Below are positions 1-7,573 of a stretch of 21,610 bases of DNA, one piece after another. Source of the stretch: a virus. Location of the stretch: IMG/VR virus record IMGVR_UViG_3300045996_001312, positions 1-21,610 of that record; one strand, written 5' to 3'. Below the pieces are notes generated by a model. That model saw nothing but the letters and a program-made list of their open reading frames with translations, was not told the origin of the DNA and ran no database searches. Numbering within the stretch: position 1 is the first letter of the stretch; each line of letters opens with the position of its first letter. Both the position numbers and the translations under genes were made by a program.

Positions 1-437
1 TACAAGATCGTTTCAAAAAATCGGCCAAGAAGATATTCCCCGTTGAGGAATGTGCCTTTTTAATCGGGCGCAAAGACGAAAACGGGGATTATCGCGTGGA
101 AGACCTGTATTTTCCTGAAGATAGGCTCGAACACTCCTCCGACGTCCACATAGACATCTCTTCTAAGTGGTTCCGTACCGCCCAAGAAACCTACTTCGAA
201 CGCGGGCAAGTCGTCCTAGGCTTCCTCCACTCCCACTGCTACGACGCCAAAAAAGAGGGAATCGCCGATTTAATGCCCTCCCTCGCCGACGTGAACGCCG
301 TTAACTTCTTCAAAGCCGAAGTCGAGCCTTACTACTCAATCACAGGCATCTTACGCCTGGTCAAAAACGGCGCACGCATCCGGAGCGACCTTGCACTTTA
401 CCCACTAATCGTCCCCTTCAACGTGCAAGCCGCATGA
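1..437 (+). CDS. JAMM/MPN+ (JAB-domain) metalloprotease-like protein, 5' end missing
   Basis: The frame is open from base 3 with no stop, so the gene enters from the left; 144 residues are visible. An in-frame GTG at 96 would cut off a needed catalytic Glu, so it is not taken as the start. Counting from base 3, the JAMM zinc-protease signature can be read: a Glu in VEECAFLIG (15-16), His-Ser-His at 76-78 in GFLHSH, then PSLAD giving Ser93 and Asp96. This matches E...HSH...SxxD, although the gap from HSH to Ser is longer than the usual seven residues. Proteins with this fold cleave isopeptide or peptide bonds using one zinc ion. In phages, JAB domains are best known in lambda-type tail proteins, so a place beside the terminase is less usual. 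The gene overlaps the terminase start by ATGA. Family assignment is good; the substrate is unknown. Confidence 0.75.
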   Translation, partial: QDRFKKSAKKIFPVEECAFLIGRKDENGDYRVEDLYFPEDRLEHSSDVHIDISSKWFRTAQETYFERGQVVLGFLHSHCYDAKKEGIADLMPSLADVNAVNFFKAEVEPYYSITGILRLVKNGARIRSDLALYPLIVPFNVQAA

Positions 438-2284
438 GTGAAAAAATCAACATAAATGCGCTTTCCACGGACCAAATCTACAACTGGAAAGTAAATCGCT
501 GGCTTGCCCGCACCAATCTCGGCTACCTGTGCCGAAACGTCCTTAACTACCACCTCATCGACGACGTTTTCCACGCGCCGGTCCTCAATATCCTCCAGAA
601 ATTCCCCAAACCGACGCGCGACGAGCTAAACCGCAACACTCTCCCCCAAGAAAACAACCCCGTAGGCTACGACATCCTCGGAAAAGACGGGCAGTGGAAG
701 TACAAACCACTCGTCCAGATGGACAAACTCCAAGGAAAGCGCCGCCGGCTCATTCTCGACCCTCGTGGACATGCCAAAACGACAATAAACGCACAGGCGC
801 ACACCATCCAATGGATTCTCAACTACCCAAACATCGCAATGATGGTCGTCCAGTCCACCGGAGACAAGGCCGAAGCCATCGTCGGTAGCGAACTCCGCGT
901 CCAATTCTGCCAAAACAAGAACCTCCGCAGCCTTTTCCCTGAACTCTGCCCTAAAAGCGAGAACATCAAGGATTTCGGGACAAAAGGGGCCTTCCTCATC
1001 CCAGGGCGTTCTAACGATGCCATCCGCCGAGAGCCAACCGTTATGGCCGGCTCCATCGACAAAGGCTCCGCCGGGTATCACTTCGACGTGATGAAGTTCT
1101 CCGACATCGTGTCCCCAGAAAACGTCGGCACAGTAGACCAACTACAGTCCGTGAAGGACTCCTACTTTATGATGGAGAACCTTCTCAACGCTCCGGATTA
1201 CTGGATCGACGTAGAAGGCACCCGTTATCACTTCCAGGACCTCTACGGACGCCTCATCGAACTCTGGGAAGAGGATATGAAGACGGAAGGGCGTTCCGGC
1301 TGGGATATCACCGTCCGCAGCGTCTACCAAAAAGACACCGGCGGCGAACCCAGAAAGTACACCCCCGACGAGTGCAAACTCCCCAACCTCCTCGACGCCG
1401 ACGGAAACCCAATCCCTGTCTGGCCGGGGCGCTTCACTTACGAAGGTCTGAAACGCGAAGAACGCCAGGACCCGTACATCTTTAGCTGCCAGAAACTCCT
1501 AATGCCCAACGCCAGCGCGGGAAGGGACGCACCGTTCCCCGTTGACGATAACTACCCGAAATTCATCCCGCGAAAAGACTTTAACCAAAACGTCCCCATC
1601 GCATACCGGGAACTCTGCATCGACACCGCCGAAACCGCGAACGCTCGTTCAAATTATTCGAGCATCTGTGTAGCCGCCTGGTCCGGGAACGGCAAGTGCT
1701 ACATCGACGAAATCGTCCACGGTAAATATCTCCCCGACAAACTAGTAAAACTCATCATCTCCACCTTCCTGAAATACAACAAACCGCACTGCCCAGTCTC
1801 GGCCATCAAGATCGAAGAAACGGGCTTCGTCCGGGGCCTATCCGCCACCTTTGGTCGCTACCAGGACCTAAACGGGATAAACCTCCCCATCGCCTACATC
1901 AAACGCGACACCACCATCTCCAAGAACGAGCGCATTCTAAATACCCTCCAGCCTTGGTACAAATCCGGGGATCTTGTCTTCCTAGAAGATATCGAGTGCA
2001 AAACCCACATGCTCTCGGAGTTAGAACAATTCCCGCTCTCCGCCACTGACGACATTCTCGACTCCGTAGCGGACGTATTTCAAGGAAAAACCTGGTTCGG
2101 GCGAGAAACTACCCGTGATAACGAATCGCGCAAGGGAATCGACCGCCGCGCCCACGAAATCCAGCAAACCTTCGCCCGCCTGCAAGACTATCATTTCAAA
2201 CAGTTTACCAACCAAGGCGGCATGGAGTGGACCACCCCGGGCGACCCAATAGACTCCGTAAACCCGGATAACTACCGATACTAG
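434..2284 (+). CDS. Terminase large subunit (packaging ATPase and nuclease)
   Basis: 616 residues, a normal length for a large terminase. It is the motor that translocates DNA into the procapsid and cuts the concatemer. The N-terminal ATPase domain shows a Walker A-like loop DPRGHAKTT at 109-117 after a beta strand (RLILDP). The next strand is MMVVQ at 136-140, and a probable Walker B region lies around 217-226 (HFDVMKFSDI). The C-terminal RNase H-like nuclease domain shows ELCIDTAET with Asp397, KIEETGF with Glu461/462, and DDILDSVAD at about 539-547, which together supply the acidic metal-binding residues. The start ATG overlaps the stop of the preceding gene (ATGA), which points to translational coupling. 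No small terminase gene is visible upstream within the window. The identity is firm; the packaging type (cos or headful) cannot be read from the sequence. Confidence 0.95.
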   Translation: MSEKININALSTDQIYNWKVNRWLARTNLGYLCRNVLNYHLIDDVFHAPVLNILQKFPKPTRDELNRNTLPQENNPVGYDILGKDGQWKYKPLVQMDKLQGKRRRLILDPRGHAKTTINAQAHTIQWILNYPNIAMMVVQSTGDKAEAIVGSELRVQFCQNKNLRSLFPELCPKSENIKDFGTKGAFLIPGRSNDAIRREPTVMAGSIDKGSAGYHFDVMKFSDIVSPENVGTVDQLQSVKDSYFMMENLLNAPDYWIDVEGTRYHFQDLYGRLIELWEEDMKTEGRSGWDITVRSVYQKDTGGEPRKYTPDECKLPNLLDADGNPIPVWPGRFTYEGLKREERQDPYIFSCQKLLMPNASAGRDAPFPVDDNYPKFIPRKDFNQNVPIAYRELCIDTAETANARSNYSSICVAAWSGNGKCYIDEIVHGKYLPDKLVKLIISTFLKYNKPHCPVSAIKIEETGFVRGLSATFGRYQDLNGINLPIAYIKRDTTISKNERILNTLQPWYKSGDLVFLEDIECKTHMLSELEQFPLSATDDILDSVADVFQGKTWFGRETTRDNESRKGIDRRAHEIQQTFARLQDYHFKQFTNQGGMEWTTPGDPIDSVNPDNYRY

Positions 2285-2307
2285 CTTCTGTAAAATAGTA
2301 ATAGAGG
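2285..2307 (+). promoter_or_regulatory. Promoter-like AT core inside a short inverted repeat (boundary element 1)
   Basis: CTTCT (2285-2289) and AGAGG (2303-2307) can pair, with one G-U. They enclose GTAAAATAG, whose TAAAAT (2291-2296) resembles a minus-10 box directly after a TG. No minus-35 box is evident. It sits just after the terminase stop and before the membrane protein/portal block. Four similar elements occur at other block boundaries, which is the main reason to call it. Confidence 0.4.
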
Positions 2308-2310
2308 GGC

Positions 2311-2323
2311 ACTTATTAAGATT
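2311..2323 (+). promoter_or_regulatory. Divergent copy of the TAGGACTAAGANT start leader
   Basis: The bases ACTTATTAAGATT abut the ATG at 2324. They keep the ...TAAGATT-ATG end of the leader seen at 5085, 11600 and 14481 but lack the AGGA part, so there is no real Shine-Dalgarno here. AGAGGGG at 2303-2309 lies too far upstream to be ideal. Confidence 0.3.
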
Positions 2324-2500
2324 ATGGCTTTACCTAAGAACTGGAAAACCTCCCTTGCGGGCGTCCTTCTTTTGGGCTTCCTAGCCTACAAATTCTACCT
2401 AGACCCCAACGCGCTGTCCACGGACAAAATCATGCTCCTCCTCACGGCGGGCGGCTTCTTCGCCTCCGGGGATCATGACTCCGCCGGTAAGCAGGAATAA
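2324..2500 (+). CDS. Small two-helix membrane protein, holin-like
   Basis: 58 residues, ATG at 2324, TAA at 2498-2500. Two hydrophobic stretches are visible: about 11-26 (LAGVLLLGFLAYKFYL) and about 36-49 (IMLLLTAGGFFASG), joined by a polar turn with Asp and Lys. It ends in a charged tail, GDHDSAGKQE. Small phage membrane proteins with this arrangement and a D-H-D/N-type tail are common and are often listed as holin-like or simply as phage membrane protein. The gene is tucked between terminase and portal with two bases before the portal start. A holin role would fit the size and topology, but no lysin is nearby to support it. Existence as a gene is likely from position, frame and the tight junction; function is uncertain. 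Confidence 0.65.
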   Translation: MALPKNWKTSLAGVLLLGFLAYKFYLDPNALSTDKIMLLLTAGGFFASGDHDSAGKQE

Positions 2501-2502
2501 CT

Positions 2503-4722
2503 GTGCCGGAAAACGTCCAGCCGCCGCAGATACAAGAAGTAGATCTCGACCAGGGGAAACTTGTCCTTTCGAATCATAAGATAAGCGAGGGGTATGCCCT
2601 TACTTACGCTCTCCGTACTTTCAACCAGATGGAGAACTACCGCTCGCTTAACCATGATCAAAGGTGGCGGGCGTTAAATGCGTTGTATTTGGGAGTGGTT
2701 CCGGCGAAGGTTTGGGATGGTACGAATATCCCGCGCGCCAACCTCTCGCGCAAAATCATCTTCGAGCAGGTCGAAAGCACCCTCCCAGCCGTCTGCCAGG
2801 CTATCTTCGGACAGCCCGAGTGGTTCCAGGTAGAACCCGAATCCAACGTCCCGATTGAGCAAGCGCGCTACGTCCGGGACGCGATGTCTTACTACCTCGA
2901 CCATTCGCGGAATAACCTCTCCTCCACCGCCCAAAACGAAATCTCCCTCGCCATTAAGTCGATGCTCCTCTTCGGCAACGGCGGCATCGGCATAGAGTGG
3001 GACTCTCTACAAAAGCGCCCCAACATCTTCTGGGTAGACATCAATGACATTTACATCGATCCAGGACTAACCACCTCGAACGTAGACGAAGGACGCGGCC
3101 TTGTCTGGCGGCGCTTCATGACCGTGGACGAACTCGCCGCGCTACGTGAAGACCCCCGGATGAACATTCCCTCGAATGACATCCTTTACTACCTCGCGAA
3201 CACCACCGTCAACACCGTCGGCGACCAGACCAAATCCGTGCAGGAAGCCGAACGCGGGGTCAACTACCAGCCGAACACCAGCGATTGGATGCCCGGACCT
3301 CAGGACCGCAAGGTAGAAGTCCTGTGCTACTACGACCGGAACCGCATCATCTGGATTCTGGGCCGGCAATGGGTGGCTTACAACCAGAAGAACGCCTACG
3401 AATTTATCCCGTTCTGTTTCGCGCCGTTTACCCCGATGCTGGGGCGGTTCTACGCGACCTCCTTAGCTGAAGTGAACGAGGACAACCAGCGCTACATCCA
3501 AGCTCTCCTAAACCTCCACCTCGACGAACTTACCCTCTCCCTGCAACCCCCGCGCACCATGCCCCGGAACGCGCGCATGACGCCGAACCAGATGCGGTGG
3601 AAGCCGGGGGCAATGTTCCCCGTGGACTCCAAGGATGATGTAAATATCCTCACCCCCGCCGGCGCTACCCAGAACGTCTTTACCGAAATCGCCTACATGG
3701 AGCAAGCCGCCGAAAAGACCACCGGCGTAAACTCCATGATGGCCGGAGCCGCACCCCGCCCGTCCAACGCAAACCGCACCGCAACCGGCGTCGGGTCTCA
3801 AATGCAGGGCGCGTCCGTCCGCCTTTCCCAAATCGTCTCCAACATCGAAACCTACATGCTAGTACCGCTCCTCTACAAGCTCTACCGCATGTTGCAAATG
3901 CACGTCCTCCCCTGGGAAAGTGTACCCGCCGTTTCCTCGGAGAACGACCAGAAATACCAAGTCTCCGGCCTGGTCTTCCGCAGCCCCATGCAGTTCAAGA
4001 TGAAGTCCGCGACCAAGCTCGTCACGCGGGAGCAACTCTCTCAAACCGTCCCGTTCTACCTCCAGACCCTCGTCAACGGCCCCGTAATGCAGGGCCTAGC
4101 CCAAGTTGGCAAGACCATCGATTGGGATGAACTCTCCCAGATGATTCAGGACGCTACCGGCACCGCCAAACTCTACAAAGTCGTCCGGAACCTCACCCCC
4201 GAAGAACAGCAGCAGATGCAGGCTGAGCAACAACAGCAAATGGAGGCCGAACAGCAGAAGGCCATGCAGGCGGATCAAACCCGGCTCCAAATCTCCTCGG
4301 AGAAGAACCAAACGGCAATCCAAACCGCGCTCATCGCGAAACAACCCGACCCGCCAAACCCCGCAGAGGAAGAGGCCCAGCGCGCCAAGGTCCAGAGCGA
4401 GATGATGCTCCAGCAAATCAAAGTCAGCGGTCAACGCGACCAGATGGAGATGAAGAAGCGCGAGGCCCAACAGAAACTCCAACTGAAACAAATGGAGATG
4501 CAGCAGAAGGCGCAGGAAGTCCAATTCAAGGGCGCTATCGACATGCAGCAGGCCCAGCAACAGGCGCAGTTCGACCAAGAGGCCATGCAGAACCAGTCCG
4601 CCATGCAGCGTGAACAAATGAACATGCAGATGGAAATGAGCCGGCATAAACAGAAACTCGCCATGCAGCAGCCGGCCCCCTCCGCCAAGCTCGACAAGTC
4701 CAAGCCAAAACCTAAGAAGTAA
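2503..4722 (+). CDS. Portal protein
   Basis: 739 residues, close to the P22 portal length (725), starting at GTG 2503. The portal is the ring at one capsid vertex through which DNA enters and leaves and onto which the tail is built. The call rests on the clip/stem-type sequence IKSMLLFGNGGIGIEWD at 151-167, the stretch DINDIYIDPG at 179-188, VDEGRGLVWRRFMTVDEL at about 194-211, and the position straight after the terminase. From about 560 to the end the protein becomes almost pure Gln, Met, Lys, Glu and Ala, and should form one long helix. In P22 the portal C-terminus forms a helical barrel, so this may be an equivalent. The stop overlaps the next start by one base (TAATG). Confidence 0.92.
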   Translation: MPENVQPPQIQEVDLDQGKLVLSNHKISEGYALTYALRTFNQMENYRSLNHDQRWRALNALYLGVVPAKVWDGTNIPRANLSRKIIFEQVESTLPAVCQAIFGQPEWFQVEPESNVPIEQARYVRDAMSYYLDHSRNNLSSTAQNEISLAIKSMLLFGNGGIGIEWDSLQKRPNIFWVDINDIYIDPGLTTSNVDEGRGLVWRRFMTVDELAALREDPRMNIPSNDILYYLANTTVNTVGDQTKSVQEAERGVNYQPNTSDWMPGPQDRKVEVLCYYDRNRIIWILGRQWVAYNQKNAYEFIPFCFAPFTPMLGRFYATSLAEVNEDNQRYIQALLNLHLDELTLSLQPPRTMPRNARMTPNQMRWKPGAMFPVDSKDDVNILTPAGATQNVFTEIAYMEQAAEKTTGVNSMMAGAAPRPSNANRTATGVGSQMQGASVRLSQIVSNIETYMLVPLLYKLYRMLQMHVLPWESVPAVSSENDQKYQVSGLVFRSPMQFKMKSATKLVTREQLSQTVPFYLQTLVNGPVMQGLAQVGKTIDWDELSQMIQDATGTAKLYKVVRNLTPEEQQQMQAEQQQQMEAEQQKAMQADQTRLQISSEKNQTAIQTALIAKQPDPPNPAEEEAQRAKVQSEMMLQQIKVSGQRDQMEMKKREAQQKLQLKQMEMQQKAQEVQFKGAIDMQQAQQQAQFDQEAMQNQSAMQREQMNMQMEMSRHKQKLAMQQPAPSAKLDKSKPKPKK

Positions 4723-5087
4723 TGACGACTTCCCCAACTTCCCGAGAAATGGAGGCCATCGCGGACCTCCTTAACCACCCCGGCTATCCGCTCCTCCTAG
4801 AGCACGTCCAGCGCGACATAGACGACATCTCCGACCAAATCGAATCCTCCGGCTCCCACGAAACCGACCGCGACTTACTCGGCCAATGGAAGGCCATGCG
4901 TAAGGTCCTTCGCACGCTCAAAGAAACGCCCATAATCATGATCTCCGCAGCGGAGGACCAGCGCAAAATCGAAGAGGGCACCTTCGAAAGCCTCGGTATG
5001 TCGGACTACTCCACAATGAACTACCGCCAAGGGCTGATAAGCGAGTTTCCAACGTCTGGTAACATAGAACTAGAAGAGGACATTTAG
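4722..5087 (+). CDS. Small head-region protein of unknown function
   Basis: 121 residues, with the ATG overlapping the portal stop (TAATG). I do not recognise a named family. The sequence is acidic and mostly helical by eye, with HPGYPLLLEHVQRDIDDI near 18-35 and a basic patch WKAMRKVLRTLKE at about 51-63. The C-terminus (STMNYRQGLISEF onward) is less structured and ends acidic. Small helical proteins of this size often sit between portal and scaffold in podovirus-like head modules. Its tight coupling to the portal suggests a role in procapsid assembly, which is inference only. The stop codon TAG at 5085-5087 forms the first three bases of the leader motif of the next gene. Confidence 0.7.
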   Translation: MTTSPTSREMEAIADLLNHPGYPLLLEHVQRDIDDISDQIESSGSHETDRDLLGQWKAMRKVLRTLKETPIIMISAAEDQRKIEEGTFESLGMSDYSTMNYRQGLISEFPTSGNIELEEDI

Positions 5088-5097
5088 GACTAAGATT
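5085..5097 (+). promoter_or_regulatory. TAGGACTAAGANT start leader, copy before the scaffold gene
   Basis: TAGGACTAAGATT runs directly into the ATG at 5098. AGGA (5086-5089) is a weak Shine-Dalgarno at workable spacing, but the following CTAAGATT is also conserved at other starts. The same 13 bases occur exactly at 7620-7632, with one-base differences at 11600-11612 and 14481-14493. Here the TAG is also the stop of the upstream gene. Confidence 0.6.
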
Positions 5098-5958
5098 ATG
5101 TCTCAGAACCCGCAGAATAACGAAGTCGATTCCGATGACCTGCTCCGTGGCTGGATTAAAGAGGAAGTGGAAAAGCAGACAGCCCCGGACCCGGCAGTTA
5201 CCGCGCCCGTCACGCAGCCTACCCCGCAGCCCCTTGAACTGAACGTCATGGGGAGTAAGTACACCTTCAATTCCCAGGCGGAAATGGAAGCGGCTTTGAA
5301 TAACACCTTCACCGCCCTCCAGCAGCAGCAGACCGCCCCGCCCCCGGAACCCGCAGGCCGCTACGTCACCGATGACCAAGGCCCTAAGTGGGACCAGGAT
5401 AAGTACATCGAGTTGATGAAGACGGACCCCCGCGAGGCCGCCGAACTCGTAGACAACTTCCGTTACTTCGGCGGAAAGCACACGGGCAAAGTCTCCCAGA
5501 CCATCAAACAGCGCTTGGAAGAGGCGGAAGTCCTGAAACAACACTTCAGCGAAATGCAATTCCTGGCCGCCCATACAGAATTCCCGCGCGGCCCCCAGAG
5601 CGCCCAAATCGTCCACGGTATTCGCCAAGCACTAAACCTCCCCTACACCCCGGACGGCCTTGACGCGGCTTACTTAGTCGCCCAGCAGCGCGGTTATCTC
5701 CCGGCAGTCCAGGCTTCTCCCAGCACCCCCCAGAACGCCTACGCCCCTTCTGGCTACCCCCAGAACGCGCCACCGCAACCCCAGCCCTTCAATAACCCCA
5801 ATAGCCTCTATCAGATGCCGCAGACCAACTACGGTCCCCCGGCCATCGGACGTGGAGCCTCCACCCCACCCGAACAGAGTTTCGACATGGACGCCCTGGA
5901 ATCCCTCCCCCTCGCCAGCATCAAGAGCCTAATCGAGAAAAGCCATAACTCCAGGTAA
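5098..5958 (+). CDS. Capsid scaffolding protein
   Basis: 286 residues, ATG at 5098 behind the TAGGACTAAGATT leader. It lies between the portal and major capsid genes, the standard place for the scaffold that directs procapsid assembly and then leaves. Composition fits: acidic, rich in Gln and Pro, few aromatics, no obvious enzymatic motif. The N-terminus (about 9-30) is charged and helical. A segment near 45-75 (LELNVMGSKYTFNSQAEME) resembles the start of other phage scaffold-like proteins that carry a short folded unit. About 95-160 is helical and charged, about 200-260 is Pro/Asn/Tyr-rich and probably disordered, and the last 25 residues (ALESLPLASIKSLIEK) could form the capsid-binding helix. 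No protease domain is seen in it. Confidence 0.8.
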   Translation: MSQNPQNNEVDSDDLLRGWIKEEVEKQTAPDPAVTAPVTQPTPQPLELNVMGSKYTFNSQAEMEAALNNTFTALQQQQTAPPPEPAGRYVTDDQGPKWDQDKYIELMKTDPREAAELVDNFRYFGGKHTGKVSQTIKQRLEEAEVLKQHFSEMQFLAAHTEFPRGPQSAQIVHGIRQALNLPYTPDGLDAAYLVAQQRGYLPAVQASPSTPQNAYAPSGYPQNAPPQPQPFNNPNSLYQMPQTNYGPPAIGRGASTPPEQSFDMDALESLPLASIKSLIEKSHNSR

Positions 5959-5969
5959 GTCACTTACCT
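5953..5969 (+). terminator. Short hairpin at the scaffold stop codon, weak terminator or RNA end
   Basis: AGGTAAG (5953-5959), TCA, CTTACCT (5963-5969) form a perfect 7-bp stem with a 3-base loop spanning the scaffold TAA. It is followed by TCTGTTATTAT, which is only moderately U-rich, so termination would be weak. It abuts boundary element 2 just before the capsid gene, and could separate scaffold and capsid transcription. Confidence 0.4.
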
Positions 5970-5994
5970 TCTGTTATTATAGAGACAGGGAAGG
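5967..5994 (+). promoter_or_regulatory. Promoter-like AT core inside an inverted repeat (boundary element 2, before capsid gene)
   Basis: CCTTCTGT (5967-5974) can pair with ACAGGGAAGG (5985-5994) if two G residues bulge. Between them lies TATTATAGAG, with TATTAT at 5975-5980 as a minus-10-like box. No minus-35 box is clear. The 91-base gap from 5958 to the capsid ATG at 6049 is the largest around the head genes, which suits a dedicated capsid promoter with a short leader RNA. Confidence 0.45.
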
Positions 5995-6033
5995 CAGTTA
6001 GAACGGCCCTCCGACTTATCTAAGATTAGGATC

Positions 6034-6048
6034 TAGGTAACTAAGAAT
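6034..6048 (+). promoter_or_regulatory. TAGGACTAAGANT start leader, variant with a two-base insertion, before capsid gene
   Basis: TAGGTAACTAAGAAT directly precedes the ATG at 6049. It equals TAGGACTAAGAAT with TA inserted after TAGG. An extra, related CTAAGATTAGGA lies just upstream at 6020-6031, so the capsid leader seems to hold a partly duplicated copy. Confidence 0.45.
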
Positions 6049-7038
6049 ATGGCATACTCACCGGCAGGAAATTCTACTTCTTCCCCCGGCTTAGCGCACC
6101 TCCAAGCTATCTTTTACAACAAGACCGGCTTGGACGTTTTGCAGAAGAACTTCGTTTTCCGGAGCGCGACAGAAAAGGACAAACTGCCGTTGCGGTCTGG
6201 CCGAACTGCTCAATGGTTCCGGTATAACAATCTCTCTGCTGGCACGACCCCCGCAACCGAAGGCTCAGTTGGCACCTCCCTCCAGACGACCTCCAATGTC
6301 GTCGGAGCCACGGTTTCCCAGTACGCAAACTTCATCTCCGTTTCCGACTTCCTCATGGATACGGCGATTGACCCGATTGTTGAAAGCAACTCGGAGCGCC
6401 TGGGATATCGCGCCGGCCTTTCCGTGGATACGATTACCCGAAATGTAATCGACGCGGAATCCGGAGCGGCCCAGACCGCCCTCGCCACCTACCTCGGTGT
6501 TGACGACCTCCGCGCCGCCCGGACCAACCTGGCAGCCAACGATGTCATGCCGTTCGACGATGGGGAGTACTTCGCCGTCGCCCATCCTTTCGCCACGTTC
6601 GACCTCGTGAACGACCCTGCGGCTGGTGGACTGGCGGACATCTTCAAGTACACGACTCCGAAAGCGACCGCTCTTGTGTCTTACCCCACGCGGGGAACCA
6701 CGATGGCGTCCGTTGCCGGCTGCCGTGTGGTTGAGTCCACGAACACCTATCAAGGAACCGGCCCGAACACCTACCGTGTATATGTTTTCGGTAAGGGCGG
6801 AGTTGGTTCGTTGGATCTGGAAGGACGCGGCCCCTCGAACGTCACCGACCCGAACAAGCAGAAGTTCAAGATTTCTGTGATTCGGAATCAGGGCGGGAAT
6901 ATCGCCGATCCGGAAGGCATGATTGGCGCGGCTGTTGCGTATAACTTCAGCTTCGCTTCTGTGGTTCTCCAGGGTCCGGCAAGCATTCCTGGGCCGTATC
7001 GGTATCGTTACATCGACGTGCAGTCCACGCTTGGTTAA
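6049..7038 (+). CDS. Major capsid protein, N4-gp56 family
   Basis: 329 residues. It forms the HK97-fold icosahedral shell. Recognition comes from the family-typical N-terminal half: LQAIFYNKTGLDVLQKN at 18-34, LPLRSGRTAQWFRYNNL at 46-62, TPATEG at 67-72, and QYANFISVSD at 91-100 followed by a helix with ERLGYRAGLSVD. These correspond to the N-arm, E-loop/P-domain entry and spine-helix pattern of N4-gp56-like capsid proteins. The later part holds HPFATFDLVND, GCRVVEST and a C-terminal VAYNFSFASVVLQG strand. There is no N-terminal delta domain, which agrees with a separate scaffold gene. It follows a promoter-like element and its own leader, as expected for the most abundant virion protein. Confidence 0.92.
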   Translation: MAYSPAGNSTSSPGLAHLQAIFYNKTGLDVLQKNFVFRSATEKDKLPLRSGRTAQWFRYNNLSAGTTPATEGSVGTSLQTTSNVVGATVSQYANFISVSDFLMDTAIDPIVESNSERLGYRAGLSVDTITRNVIDAESGAAQTALATYLGVDDLRAARTNLAANDVMPFDDGEYFAVAHPFATFDLVNDPAAGGLADIFKYTTPKATALVSYPTRGTTMASVAGCRVVESTNTYQGTGPNTYRVYVFGKGGVGSLDLEGRGPSNVTDPNKQKFKISVIRNQGGNIADPEGMIGAAVAYNFSFASVVLQGPASIPGPYRYRYIDVQSTLG

Positions 7039-7055
7039 TCAGGAGGATACAAAAC

Positions 7056-7544
7056 ATGGCTGATAGAATCTCTCTCACTAATGACGCGGTAGATCCTTCT
7101 GGCTTTTCCTACGTTGAAGAAGTCTTCACGTGGAACGTCGCCTCCGAAACCTCCGTCATGGCGGCTTCGGCAACGCTCCTCCCCATCGCGGCTATGAAGG
7201 CCAATGGGCGGATCGTGAATGCGTTCATCGGACTCGTTACCCCGCCCGTCTCGGCCTCGGGTTTCGTTTCTGGCACAGTGGACGCTACCTTCCGTATTAA
7301 CTCGGCGGAGGTGCTCTCCACTCTCCCGTCGATCCCGATGGCTGGCTCGGCTGGCGCGGCGACTCGTAAATCCACGAACGCTGGCGGCGGGGTTAGCGCG
7401 GTAGTGAACACGGCTTCGGCCAGTTTCTCTGCCGGCGACCAGATCTCCTTCGATTACAACGCGCGCTCGGTTGGATCGGCGGCTGCTGGTGCGACGTCCA
7501 AGGGTCTGTACGCGACGGTTGTTGTTCGTTACGCGGCTCGGTAG
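7056..7544 (+). CDS. Probable head decoration or capsid-associated protein
   Basis: 162 residues, ATG at 7056 with a strong AGGAGG eleven bases upstream (within AATCAGGAGGATAC). It follows the capsid gene by 17 bases. The sequence is small-residue rich (Ala, Ser, Thr, Gly, Val), lacks Cys and looks all-beta: SVMAASATLLPIAAM, VSASGFVSGTVDATFRI, GDQISFDYNARS and a final LYATVVVRYAAR strand. Many phages encode a small beta-rich decoration protein immediately after the capsid gene, and this is the basis of the call. The strong ribosome site suggests high expression matched to the capsid protein. It could instead be a head fibre base or another minor structural protein. The family itself was not recognised. 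Confidence 0.6.
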   Translation: MADRISLTNDAVDPSGFSYVEEVFTWNVASETSVMAASATLLPIAAMKANGRIVNAFIGLVTPPVSASGFVSGTVDATFRINSAEVLSTLPSIPMAGSAGAATRKSTNAGGGVSAVVNTASASFSAGDQISFDYNARSVGSAAAGATSKGLYATVVVRYAAR

Positions 7545-7573
7545 TTTTTCTTAGTCCGGGTAGTTGCGGTTTA

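Noticed and set aside
626-1141. 171-residue reverse-strand open frame inside the terminase gene
   Set aside because: The opposite strand codes for the Walker A and Walker B regions of the terminase. High GC and codon bias readily open antisense frames; no ribosome site or neighbour logic.
4096-4737. 213-residue reverse-strand open frame rich in Leu, His and Gly
   Set aside because: It is the complement of the Gln/Met/Lys-rich portal tail; CAG and ATG runs read backwards give Leu and His. No ribosome site, and it lies wholly inside the portal gene.
4936-5628. 230-residue reverse-strand open frame over scaffold and its upstream neighbour
   Set aside because: It crosses a real gene junction including the start leader, and its composition is that of antisense to Gln/Pro/Glu-rich sequence.
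6265-6753. 162-residue reverse-strand frame within the capsid gene
   Set aside because: The sense strand has recognisable N4-gp56 capsid motifs, and the antisense product is Gly/Arg/Val-rich without any recognisable motif.
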